Of a DNA stretch of 64,000 nucleotides, positions 43,908 to 52,079 are shown piece after piece. The stretch spans positions 4,394,001 to 4,458,000 of the forward strand of contig NZ_CP071839.1 of the NCBI RefSeq assembly GCF_017526105.1, in the 5' to 3' direction. Each line of letters begins with the position of its first letter. Position 1 is the first letter of the stretch. Source of the DNA: Streptomyces cyanogenus. GTDB lineage: Bacteria > Actinomycetota > Actinomycetes > Streptomycetales > Streptomycetaceae. Position numbers and translations under genes: made by a program. The notes under the pieces were generated by a model. It was not told the DNA's origin. It made no database searches and saw nothing but the letters and a program-made list of their open reading frames with translations.

Positions 43908-43949
43908 AGAAGGCCGTATCCGGAGCGCCCGGCCCGGGTACGGCCTTCT
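43908..43949. terminator. terminator hairpin
   Basis: AGAAGGCCGTA paired with TACGGCCTTCT around a 20-nt GC-rich loop, 16 bp after the racemase-like stop. Confidence 0.75.
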
Positions 43950-44019
43950 GCATGCACCGGCTGCGGTGCGACGGCCGGCCGGCCGTGCCGCACGCCGAGG
44001 CGGTCTTGCGTGCGTTCGC

Positions 44020-45573
44020 TCAGAGCGAACGTTCCTCGTGGGGGAGTTCTTCGGGCCGGCCCCAGTCCACCTGAGGCTGCTCGAAGTACGCGGCGTGCCG
44101 CGGCGGATGGGCCGCCGCACCGAGCACGAACGCGTCCTCCGCGCCGTCGAGCACCCCGCCCGAGGGATCGTCGTCGCCGGACCGGCGCACCACGTCCCGC
44201 TCCGGCATGAGGATGTCCCGTACGACGACGACGCACAGGTACAGCGTGCCCACCAGGTGCACCACGATCGTCCAGTGGTAGCCCTGCGTCGGCAGGCCCT
44301 TGTGGGCTTCTCCGCTGGTCGTGTAGGCGAGGTACATCCAGATGCCCAGGAAGTACGCCACCTCGCACGCCTGCCAGATCAGGAAGTCCCGCCACTTGGG
44401 CCGGGCGAGAACCGCCAGCGGCACCAGCCACAGGACGTACTGCGGGGAGTAGACCTTGTTCGTGAGGATGAAGGCGGCCACCATCAGGAAGGCCAGCTGG
44501 GCGAAGCGCGGCCGGCGCGGGGCGGTGAACGTCAGCGCGACGATGCCGAGGAAGCACAGCACCACCAGCACGATGGCCGCGTTGTTGACGAAGTTCGTGG
44601 TGGGCGGGTGGCTGGAGTTCTGCGCCCAGATCAGCCAGAAGGAGCCGAAGTCGACACCGCGCTCCTGGCTGAAGGTGTAGAACTTGGCCCAGCCCTCGCG
44701 GATGTGGAAGCCCGTCGCGTCGTGCGCGAGCATCACGGGCAGGTTGACCACGAGCCAGGCGACCACCGCGCCGGCCACGGCCTTGAAGTACTCCCGCCAC
44801 TTGCCGGCCCGCCAGCACAGGACCAGCAGGGGCCCGAGCAGCACGACCGGGTACAGCTTGGCGGCCGTGGCGAGCCCCAGGAGGACACCGAAGGCGACGG
44901 CCCGGCCTCGCGCCCACATCAGCATCGCGGCGGCCGTCAGCGCCACCGCCAGCAGGTCCCAGTTGATGGTCGCGGTCAGCGCGAAGGCCGGCGCCAGGGC
45001 GACCAGCAGGCCGTCCCAGGGGCGTCGACGATGGGTGCGGGCCACGCAGACGGCGATGACGGCGGCGCACACCATCAGCATCCCGGCGTTGACGAACCAG
45101 TACCACTGCTCCTGGTGCTGGATGCTGCCGCTGTGCGGCGTCAGCCAGGAGGCCACCTCCATGAACACGCCGGTCAGCACCGGGTATTCGAGGTAGTCCA
45201 TGTCGCCGGGGAGCTTGTCGAAGTACGGCACGAGGTGGTCGGCGAATCCGCGGCCCTGGTACAGGTGCGGGATGTCCGAGTAACAAGCATGCGTGTACTG
45301 GCTGCTCGCGCCGAAGAACCAGGCGCTGTGATAGCAGGGTGCCTTCTGGACCAGCCCGAGGGCGAACATGCCGATCGCCACGAGCGCGACGACCCGTACG
45401 GGGGTCCACCAGGAGGTTCCGAGCAGGGCGTACCGCCCCAGGGGGCCGCCGATCAGCTCACTGCCGGCGGCGGCGACCTCGTCCTCCCTGGTCGGCTGCA
45501 CCGCTTCTGCCTCGGCGGGCCGCTCGGGCTCGGGCTCGGGCCTGCGCGCGGGCGTCATCTCTGCACTGGGCAT
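44020..45573 (-). CDS. GT87/DUF2029-type integral-membrane glycosyltransferase
   Basis: A 517-residue membrane protein with ten or more hydrophobic helices. The extracytoplasmic loop before the fourth helix carries the conserved acidic residue of GT-C enzymes (DYLEYPVLTG), and the order of loops resembles polyprenyl-phosphate-dependent mannosyltransferases (GT87). Donor and acceptor are unknown. The start at 45573 was preferred; the frame is open through a parS at 45645. The ~50-residue N-terminal polar stretch is Pro/Glu-rich. Downstream of the PBP gene. Confidence 0.85.
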   Translation of the reverse strand: MPSAEMTPARRPEPEPERPAEAEAVQPTREDEVAAAGSELIGGPLGRYALLGTSWWTPVRVVALVAIGMFALGLVQKAPCYHSAWFFGASSQYTHACYSDIPHLYQGRGFADHLVPYFDKLPGDMDYLEYPVLTGVFMEVASWLTPHSGSIQHQEQWYWFVNAGMLMVCAAVIAVCVARTHRRRPWDGLLVALAPAFALTATINWDLLAVALTAAAMLMWARGRAVAFGVLLGLATAAKLYPVVLLGPLLVLCWRAGKWREYFKAVAGAVVAWLVVNLPVMLAHDATGFHIREGWAKFYTFSQERGVDFGSFWLIWAQNSSHPPTTNFVNNAAIVLVVLCFLGIVALTFTAPRRPRFAQLAFLMVAAFILTNKVYSPQYVLWLVPLAVLARPKWRDFLIWQACEVAYFLGIWMYLAYTTSGEAHKGLPTQGYHWTIVVHLVGTLYLCVVVVRDILMPERDVVRRSGDDDPSGGVLDGAEDAFVLGAAAHPPRHAAYFEQPQVDWGRPEELPHEERSL

Positions 45574-45611
45574 GGGGCACATCCTGCCGTACGCGCCTGG
45601 GAAAACGCCGA

Positions 45612-45642
45612 GGGCCGCCGCACCTGGTAGGTGCGGCGGCCC
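45612..45642 (-). terminator. terminator hairpin between the PBP and GT87 genes
   Basis: GGGCCGCCGCACC paired with GGTGCGGCGGCCC around TGGTA, a perfect 13-bp stem 60 bp after the PBP stop. A parS begins 3 bp upstream of it. Confidence 0.85.
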
Positions 45643-45644
45643 AT

Positions 45645-45658
45645 GTTTCACGTGAAAC
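45645..45658. other. parS site (perfect)
   Basis: GTTTCACGTGAAAC between the PBP and GT87 genes, beside the terminator hairpin. Confidence 0.92.
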
Positions 45659-45702
45659 ACCCTCGGCGGGCGATATGGCCGCCAACCGGTCAGATCACCG
45701 GG

Positions 45703-48399
45703 CTAGCCCGTCTGGCCTCCGAAGAAGCCTCCGTTGCCGTTTCCTCGGGTGCTGCCGGTCCCGGAGGTGTCGGTGACTGTCGGCGACGGTGACGTACCTC
45801 CGCCTCCGTCGACGCCGCCCGTGTCCGTGCCTCCGGTGCCATTGCCGTTGCCGTTCCCGTTCCCGTTGCAGTTCGGGTCCCAGCCGCCGAACTGGCAGGA
45901 CTGGCTCGGTGAGGGAGACGGCGAGGTGGTCGTCTTGCTGGGCGTCGGGCTCGGGGTGTCGCTCGGCGTCTGGCTCGGCGTGATGGTGACGCTGGGGGTC
46001 GGGGAAGGGGCGCCTGCCTCGTCCTGAATCTTGCCGATCTCGGTGGCGGGCGGGAAGCCCAGGTCGTTGCTGCCCTTGAGCGCGGCCTTCATGTACTCGG
46101 TCCACACCAGCGTCGGGATGTCACCACCGTGGATGGAGTCCACACCCGCCGTGCCGTTCATGGACAGCAGCTTGTGGTCCTTGGGGTTCTCGCGGAACAT
46201 CGTGACCGAGGTCGACAGCTGCCGGGTGTAGCCGACGAACCAGGCCGACTTGTTCTCGTCGGTGGTACCGGTCTTGCCCGCAGCCGTACGGCCGAGGGCC
46301 CTGGCCTTCTGACCCGTACCGTTCTGGATGACGTTTTCCAGGACATCCGTGACGTTGTTGGCGATGTTCGCGTCCAGCGCCTGCTCAGGGGCGGGCTTCG
46401 GCTTGACGAAGCTGGGCGCGTCCACGCCGTTGATCTTTACGGCGGTCACGGAGTACGGGTCGACCTGCTTGCCCGAGGCGGCGAACGTCGCATAGGCGTC
46501 GGCCATGCGGATCGCGCTGGGCGTCGACGTACCGATGGCGAAGGACGGGTTGAGGTTCTGCGACATGCTCTGGTCGAGAATGCCGGCCGCCTTGGCCACG
46601 TCCCGGACGTGCGTCATCCCCACATCGACACCGAGTTGGACGAACGGCGTGTTGACGGACTGCTCCATCGCCTTGCGGAGGGTGATGTAACCCCAGGGCT
46701 TGGGGCCCTCGTTGTTCTGGTAGAAGGGCGTGTTGTCCTTGTTGAGGTAGTACGAACCATCCGGCTTGTAGACCTTGAGATGGTCGTTGCCGTTGTACTT
46801 GCTCAGCGGGGAAACGCCCTCCCCCTCGGACTTGTACGTGCCGTACTGCATGGCGGCAGCGAGCACGAACGGCTTCCAGGTCGAACCCACGGGGACACCG
46901 GAGGTGTCCGCGTTGTTGGTGAAGTGCCCGTTCTCGTAGCCGTCGCCGCCGTACAGCGCCACGATCGCTCCGTTCGCGGGCTTCACCGAGGCCGCACCGA
47001 ACTGGACGTACTTGTCCCGGTCCCGGTGCTTCGGGTCGAGACGCTCCTTCTGGACGTTCTTGACGGCCTTGGACAGCTCGTTGACCTTGTCCTTCTGGAA
47101 GGTCGTGTAGATCTGGTAGCCGCCCTTGTCGAACTGCGCCTCCGTGATGTCGGAGTGGGCGAGGACGTACTTCTTCGCCGTGTCGGCCAGGTAGCTGATC
47201 TGGCCGGTCATGCCCTTGGTCGCCTTGCGGCCCTGGGGCTTGGGATACGCCTTGATGGCTTTCTGGTAGTCGGCGTCGCTGAGGTGCTTGTCCTTGTGCA
47301 TCTCGCCGAGAATCCAGGACCAGCGCTCCTGGGAGCGCTTCTGGTTGCTCTTCGCGTCCGCCGACGGGTCGAGGTCGGCGTTGCCGGCCGGGTCGTAGTA
47401 CGTCGGGCCCTTCAGCAACGCCGCCAGGAAGGCGCACTGGCTCGGCTTGAGATCGACCGCGTCCACGCCGTAGTACGTCTGGGCCGCCGCCTGGATGCCG
47501 TAGGCGCCGCGACCGTAGTACGAGGTGTTCAGATAGCCCTGCAGGATCTGCTTCTTGTCGAGCTTCGTGCCCACCTTGATGGAGATGAACATCTCCTTGA
47601 ACTTGCGGGTGAGCGTCTGGTCCTGGCTCAGGTAGGTGTTCTTCACGAACTGCTGCGTGATCGTCGAGCCACCCTGCGTCTGGCCGCCTCGGGCCATGTT
47701 GGCCAGGGCTCGGGCGATACCCATCGGGTCGACACCCGAGTCCTGGTAGAAGCTCTTGTTCTCCGCCGAGATCACAGCCCACTGCATGGCCTCGGGGATC
47801 TTGTCGATGGTCACGTTCTGCCGGTTGATGCCGGTGCCCGTGGCCACCATCTGGGTGCCGTCGGCCCAGTAGTAGACGTTGTTCTGCGACTTGGCCGCGT
47901 CGTTCTCGTTCGGGATGGACACCATCGCGTAACCGACGCCGACCATCACCACCAGGCTGCCGACGAGGCCGATGAACAGCCCGCTGACCAGCTTCCAGGA
48001 CGGTACCCAGCGTCGCCAGCCGTCCTTGTAGGCCCTGGGGTAGTCGATGAACCGCTTCTTGCCGGGTGCCGTCGTCGCGCGGCCCCGGCCGCGTCCGGGG
48101 CCGGTCGGCCCGCCCGGGCCGCCGCGCCGGCCTCCGGGGGCCGTGTTGTCGGCGGCTCTGCGTCGGCCGCCCTTCTGTGCTGCACGGCGGGCCTCGGCAC
48201 GGCTCCCGTAGGGACGCTCCTCGTCTCCCGGACCAGTGGCCTCCGACCCGTAGGAAGGGGACCCATAGGAGTCGGCAGGAGACCCGGTGGCGCCTCGCGG
48301 TGCCGCACGGCGGCCGGAGGACGAGCCGGACGGGCCGCGTCGGGCCGCGGCACGTCCGCCTCCCTGCGGCTGCGGCGGTTTGCGACGGTGCTCGCTCAT
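45703..48399 (-). CDS. class A penicillin-binding protein (transglycosylase-transpeptidase)
   Basis: An 898-residue bifunctional peptidoglycan synthase. A ~130-residue basic, Gly/Arg/Ser-rich cytoplasmic N-terminus precedes one transmembrane helix (~136-160). The GT51 domain carries catalytic Glu213 in AENKSFYQDSG (the usual Asp after Glu is Asn) and GGSTITQQ. The transpeptidase domain has GSTWKPF (Ser near 502), SVN and KTGTT near 707. A C-terminal low-complexity tail rich in Ser/Thr/Pro then Asn/Gly follows. The start at 48399 (MSEHRRKPPQ) has GAGGAG upstream. It polymerises lipid II and cross-links it outside the membrane. Confidence 0.96.
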   Translation of the reverse strand: MSEHRRKPPQPQGGGRAAARRGPSGSSSGRRAAPRGATGSPADSYGSPSYGSEATGPGDEERPYGSRAEARRAAQKGGRRRAADNTAPGGRRGGPGGPTGPGRGRGRATTAPGKKRFIDYPRAYKDGWRRWVPSWKLVSGLFIGLVGSLVVMVGVGYAMVSIPNENDAAKSQNNVYYWADGTQMVATGTGINRQNVTIDKIPEAMQWAVISAENKSFYQDSGVDPMGIARALANMARGGQTQGGSTITQQFVKNTYLSQDQTLTRKFKEMFISIKVGTKLDKKQILQGYLNTSYYGRGAYGIQAAAQTYYGVDAVDLKPSQCAFLAALLKGPTYYDPAGNADLDPSADAKSNQKRSQERWSWILGEMHKDKHLSDADYQKAIKAYPKPQGRKATKGMTGQISYLADTAKKYVLAHSDITEAQFDKGGYQIYTTFQKDKVNELSKAVKNVQKERLDPKHRDRDKYVQFGAASVKPANGAIVALYGGDGYENGHFTNNADTSGVPVGSTWKPFVLAAAMQYGTYKSEGEGVSPLSKYNGNDHLKVYKPDGSYYLNKDNTPFYQNNEGPKPWGYITLRKAMEQSVNTPFVQLGVDVGMTHVRDVAKAAGILDQSMSQNLNPSFAIGTSTPSAIRMADAYATFAASGKQVDPYSVTAVKINGVDAPSFVKPKPAPEQALDANIANNVTDVLENVIQNGTGQKARALGRTAAGKTGTTDENKSAWFVGYTRQLSTSVTMFRENPKDHKLLSMNGTAGVDSIHGGDIPTLVWTEYMKAALKGSNDLGFPPATEIGKIQDEAGAPSPTPSVTITPSQTPSDTPSPTPSKTTTSPSPSPSQSCQFGGWDPNCNGNGNGNGNGTGGTDTGGVDGGGGTSPSPTVTDTSGTGSTRGNGNGGFFGGQTG

Positions 48400-48795
48400 C
48401 GAACGATTACTCCTCGGGCAGGCGCACCCGTGCGCGCCTGGAACGGCGGCTGGTTTCCGGTCCCCCCGAAGTACGGATGTGGTCGGTACTGCATTCACCC
48501 GTACTGCACCGGGGGCGACGACGCTCCCCAGGCATCACGCGGTTCCCGGTGGTGTGCATGCCGCACAGACTACGCATCCTCAAAACCTGCCGATCCGGGA
48601 AGTTCACCCCAAAACAGGCAAGTTGCCTCCTGCGAATCGGTGATGTGATCCCGTTCACCATCGTCCCCCTTGTCGCCTGCGGTAGGCCGTTCTATCGTCG
48701 TGATGTATCGAGTCGATACATCAGCGCGAGATAAAGTCGCTGACAGGCACTGCGAGACCAGCGGGACCGACCTGCGGGACCGGGAGGAGGCGACG
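48400..48795. other. 396-bp divergent region between the PBP and padR genes
   Basis: No gene. It holds the PBP ribosome binding site, a palindromic operator at 48701-48723 and the padR ribosome binding site near 48785. An antisense open frame here lacks support. Confidence 0.7.
48701..48723. promoter_or_regulatory. PadR-type operator, perfect dyad
   Basis: TGATGTATCGA and TCGATACATCA flank a central G, a perfect 23-bp palindrome 72 bp before the padR ATG. The core TGTATCGA...TCGATACA resembles PadR-family operators. It is probably the site of autoregulation. Confidence 0.8.
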
Positions 48796-49479
48796 ATGAG
48801 CCGGCGCTCCGGCATCCTCGAGTTCGCCGTGCTCGGCCTGCTCCGGGAGTCCCCGATGCACGGCTACGAGCTGCGCAAACGACTCAACACGTCACTCGGT
48901 GTGTTCCGTGCGTTCAGCTACGGAACGCTGTACCCCTGCCTCAAGACGCTGGTCGCCAACGGCTGGCTGGTCGAGGAGCCCGGAAACACCCACGACGACG
49001 CCCTCGCCGCTCCCCTCGCCGGACGCCGCGCCAAGATCGTTTATCGGCTGACCGCGGAAGGCAAGGAGCACTTCGAGGAGCTGCTCTCGCAGACCGGCCC
49101 CGACGCGTACGAGGACGAACACTTCGCCGCACGGTTCGCCTTCTTCGGGCAGACCTCGCGCGATGTGCGCATGCGCGTCCTGGAGGGCCGGCGCAGTCGC
49201 CTGGAGGAGCGCCTGGAGAAGATGCGCGCCTCCCTGGCGCGCACCCGGGAGCGCCTCGACGACTACACACTTGAGCTCCAGCGCCACGGGATGGAGTCCG
49301 TGGAGCGCGAAGTGCGCTGGCTGAACGAGCTCATCGAGAGCGAGCGGGCCGGGCGGGATCTGAAGGGTTCCGCGTCCGGGGGGTCCGCTCAGCAGGACAC
49401 CACCAATGGATCGACGGGCGGCCTGCCCCGTACCGGGGACACCCCCCGGACGGATACGCCCGACGACACCGCCACGTGA
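48796..49479 (+). CDS. PadR-family transcriptional regulator
   Basis: A 227-residue regulator. The winged helix at residues ~8-90 reads FAVLGLLRESPMHGYELRKR and continues FSYGTLYPCLKTL; a coiled-coil dimerisation helix follows (~125-180), then a disordered Ser/Gly/Thr tail. GGAGGAGG lies 6 nt before the ATG. It sits 43 bp upstream of ino1 and may control it and itself through the palindrome at 48701. Confidence 0.93.
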   Translation: MSRRSGILEFAVLGLLRESPMHGYELRKRLNTSLGVFRAFSYGTLYPCLKTLVANGWLVEEPGNTHDDALAAPLAGRRAKIVYRLTAEGKEHFEELLSQTGPDAYEDEHFAARFAFFGQTSRDVRMRVLEGRRSRLEERLEKMRASLARTRERLDDYTLELQRHGMESVEREVRWLNELIESERAGRDLKGSASGGSAQQDTTNGSTGGLPRTGDTPRTDTPDDTAT

Positions 49480-49522
49480 GACCCAGTCAGGGCCTCACTC
49501 GTACACACAGGGAGCAACCGGA

Positions 49523-50605
49523 ATGGGTTCGGTTCGCGTAGCCATCGTCGGCGTGGGCAACTGCGCCGCGTCGCTGGTGCAGGGAGTCGAGTACTACAAG
49601 GACGCCGACCCGGCGTCCAAGGTCCCCGGCCTGATGCACGTGCAGTTCGGTGACTACCACGTGCGCGACGTCGAGTTCGTCGCCGCGTTCGACGTCGACG
49701 CCAAGAAGGTCGGTCTCGACCTCGCCGACGCCATCGGCGCCTCCGAGAACAACACCATCAAGATCTGCGACGTGCCCAGCACCGGTGTCACCGTCCAGCG
49801 CGGCCACACCCTCGACGGCCTCGGCAAGTACTACCGCGCCACCATCGAGGAGTCCGCCGAGGAGCCGGTCGACGTCGTCCAGGTCCTCAAGGACAAGCAG
49901 GTCGACGTCCTGGTCTGCTACCTGCCCGTCGGTTCCGAGGACGCGGCGAAGTTCTACGCCCAGTGCGCCATCGACGCCAAGGTCGCCTTCGTCAACGCCC
50001 TCCCGGTCTTCATCGCCGGCACCAAGGAGTGGGCGGACAAGTTCACCGAGGCCGGTGTTCCGATCGTCGGTGACGACATCAAGTCCCAGGTCGGCGCCAC
50101 CATCACGCACCGCGTCATGGCGAAGCTGTTCGAGGACCGCGGTGTCATCCTGGACCGCACGATGCAGCTGAACGTCGGCGGCAACATGGACTTCAAGAAC
50201 ATGCTCGAGCGCGAGCGCCTGGAGTCCAAGAAGATCTCCAAGACGCAGGCCGTGACCTCCCAGATCCCCGACCGGGACCTCGGCGAGAAGAACGTCCACA
50301 TCGGCCCGTCCGACTACGTGGCCTGGCTGGACGACCGCAAGTGGGCCTACGTCCGCCTTGAGGGCCGCGCCTTCGGTGACGTCCCGCTGAACCTGGAGTA
50401 CAAGCTCGAGGTCTGGGACTCCCCGAACTCCGCGGGTGTCATCATCGACGCCCTGCGTGCCGCGAAGATCGCCAAGGACCGCGGCATCGGCGGCCCGATC
50501 CTCTCCGCGTCCTCGTACTTCATGAAGTCCCCGCCGGTCCAGTACTTCGACGACGAGGCCCGCGAGAACGTCGAGAAGTTCATCCGCGGTGAGGTCGAGC
50601 GCTAA
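49523..50605 (+). CDS. ino1: inositol-3-phosphate synthase (myo-inositol-1-phosphate synthase)
   Basis: A 360-residue NAD-dependent enzyme that converts glucose 6-phosphate to inositol 1-phosphate, the start of inositol and mycothiol synthesis. The Rossmann motif is VAIVGVGNCAASLVQG at the N-terminus. GDDIKSQVGATITHR, LNVGGNMDFKNML and the catalytic lysines in ESKKISKTQAV are typical of the family. The start at 49523 follows GGGAG. The length matches the bacterial/archaeal (short) class. Mycothiol and inositol lipids make this a housekeeping gene. Confidence 0.97.
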   Translation: MGSVRVAIVGVGNCAASLVQGVEYYKDADPASKVPGLMHVQFGDYHVRDVEFVAAFDVDAKKVGLDLADAIGASENNTIKICDVPSTGVTVQRGHTLDGLGKYYRATIEESAEEPVDVVQVLKDKQVDVLVCYLPVGSEDAAKFYAQCAIDAKVAFVNALPVFIAGTKEWADKFTEAGVPIVGDDIKSQVGATITHRVMAKLFEDRGVILDRTMQLNVGGNMDFKNMLERERLESKKISKTQAVTSQIPDRDLGEKNVHIGPSDYVAWLDDRKWAYVRLEGRAFGDVPLNLEYKLEVWDSPNSAGVIIDALRAAKIAKDRGIGGPILSASSYFMKSPPVQYFDDEARENVEKFIRGEVER

Positions 50606-50650
50606 GCCGCTCGGCGCCGCTCGCACGAGAACGCTCCTGCCAGGGCTGTG

Positions 50651-50682
50651 AAGGTCCCCGGGTTCCGCGACCCGGGGACCTT
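50651..50682. terminator. terminator hairpin after ino1
   Basis: AAGGTCCCCGGG paired with CCCGGGGACCTT around an eight-base loop, 46 bp after the ino1 stop. Confidence 0.9.
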
Positions 50683-50705
50683 CCGCATGTGTGAGGGTGT
50701 GATCC

Positions 50706-51986
50706 ATGCCCGTCGTCCGTGACCTGCGCGTCCTGCTGCGCCTGCGGAACTTCCGGCGCCTGCTGTCCGTCCGCCTGCTGTCCCAGGGGGCCGACGGCGT
50801 CTACCAGGTCGCACTCGCCGCGTACGTCGTCTTCTCCCCGGAGAAGCAGACCTCGGCCACCGCGATCGCCTCGGCGATGGCCGTCCTGCTGCTCCCCTAC
50901 TCGCTGGTCGGGCCCTTCGCCGGGGTCCTGCTGGACCGCTGGCGCCGCCGGCAGGTCTTCGTGTACGGCAATCTGCTGCGCGCCCTGCTGGCCGCGGCCA
51001 CCGCCGTCCTGATGATCGGCCACGCCCCCGACTGGCTCTTCTACGCCTCCGCGCTGTGCGTCACCGCCGTCAACCGCTTCGTCCTCGCCGGGCTGTCGGC
51101 CGCCCTGCCCCGGGTCGTCGACACCGAGCGCCTGGTGCTGGCCAACTCGCTCTCCCCGACCGCCGGCACTCTCGCCGCGACCGCTGGCGGGGGCCTGGCC
51201 TTCGGTGTACGGATCGTGGCCTCGGGCTCCGATGCGGCCGTGGTCCTGTCGGGTGCCTTCCTGTACGGGTGTGCGAGCCTCGCGTCCCTGAGTCTGGCGC
51301 CCGGCGTCCTCGGCCCCGACCGGCACCCGGCCCACCCCCGCCTGGCCACGGTGCTCGCCGAGACGGCACGCGAACTGCTCGCCGCCGTCCGGCACCTGGC
51401 GGCGCCGCAGCGCAGGGAGGCGGCCTCCGCCCTGGCCGCGATGACGCTGATGCGCTTCTGCTACGGCGCGCTCCTCGTCCTGCTGCTCATGCTCTGCCGC
51501 TACGCCCTCGCCGACACGCCCGAGGAAGGGCTGCGACTGCTCGGAGTGGCTCTGGCGCTGTCCGGCGCGGGATTCTTCGCGGCGGCGGTGGTGACGCCCT
51601 GGGCGGTGGGCAGGCTCGGCCCCGGACGCTGGATCGCGGTGTGCTCCGGGACGGCCCTGGTGCTGGAACCAGCCCTGGGTCTTCCGTTCGCCACCGGCCC
51701 ACTCATGGTCGCGGCGTTCGTTCTGGGCTTGATCACCCAGGGCGCCAAGATCGCCACAGACACGATCGTCCAGGCCTGCGTGGAGGACGGCTTCCGCGGC
51801 CGGATCTTCTCCGTGTACGACGTGCTCTTCAATGTCGCTTTCGTCGGCGCGGCCGGAGTGGCAGCGCTGATGCTCCCGCCGGACGGCCGCTCGACGGTGC
51901 TCGTGGTTCTCGTCGCCGTCATCTACGGCGTGATCCCCGCGGGAATGGCACGCTCCCAGCGCCGGCAGGACGTCCAGCAACGGTAG
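50706..51986 (+). CDS. MFS transporter
   Basis: A 426-residue membrane protein with about twelve hydrophobic helices, resembling the MFS_3/DHA3 group (SQGADGVYQVALAAYVVF, LVGPFAGVLLDRWRRRQ). It begins 23 bp after a terminator, so it probably has its own promoter. The product is likely an efflux pump or a macrolide-efflux-like protein. Substrate unknown. Its 3' end abuts a 34-bp palindrome. Confidence 0.9.
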   Translation: MPVVRDLRVLLRLRNFRRLLSVRLLSQGADGVYQVALAAYVVFSPEKQTSATAIASAMAVLLLPYSLVGPFAGVLLDRWRRRQVFVYGNLLRALLAAATAVLMIGHAPDWLFYASALCVTAVNRFVLAGLSAALPRVVDTERLVLANSLSPTAGTLAATAGGGLAFGVRIVASGSDAAVVLSGAFLYGCASLASLSLAPGVLGPDRHPAHPRLATVLAETARELLAAVRHLAAPQRREAASALAAMTLMRFCYGALLVLLLMLCRYALADTPEEGLRLLGVALALSGAGFFAAAVVTPWAVGRLGPGRWIAVCSGTALVLEPALGLPFATGPLMVAAFVLGLITQGAKIATDTIVQACVEDGFRGRIFSVYDVLFNVAFVGAAGVAALMLPPDGRSTVLVVLVAVIYGVIPAGMARSQRRQDVQQR

Positions 51987-51994
51987 GACAGGGC

Positions 51995-52028
51995 GAGGGG
52001 CGATGTTTCACGTGAAACATCGCCCCTC
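51995..52028. terminator. parS site (52005-52018) in a perfect 34-bp palindrome
   Basis: GTTTCACGTGAAAC flanked by GAGGGGCGAT and ATCGCCCCTC, perfectly self-complementary across 34 bp, between the convergent MFS and cca genes. It probably serves as terminator for both; ParB-binding also expected. Confidence 0.85.
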
Positions 52029-52049
52029 GGTGCCGCCGTCCCGGCCGGT

Positions 52050-52063
52050 GTTTCACGTGAAAC
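52050..52063. other. parS site (perfect)
   Basis: Second GTTTCACGTGAAAC, 45 bp from the previous copy, 17 bp from the cca stop. Confidence 0.92.
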
Positions 52064-52079
52064 ATCGCCCGGCGTTCAC

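Noticed and set aside
45574..45660. Start of the GT87 gene at the ATG within parS (MFHVKH)
   Set aside because: It would put the perfect terminator hairpin at 45612-45642 inside the coding region. A start at 45573 behind AGGATG is more likely.
46129..48648. 839-codon plus-strand frame opposite the PBP gene
   Set aside because: Antisense shadow; repetitive Val/Arg/Leu/Gly composition and no start signal.
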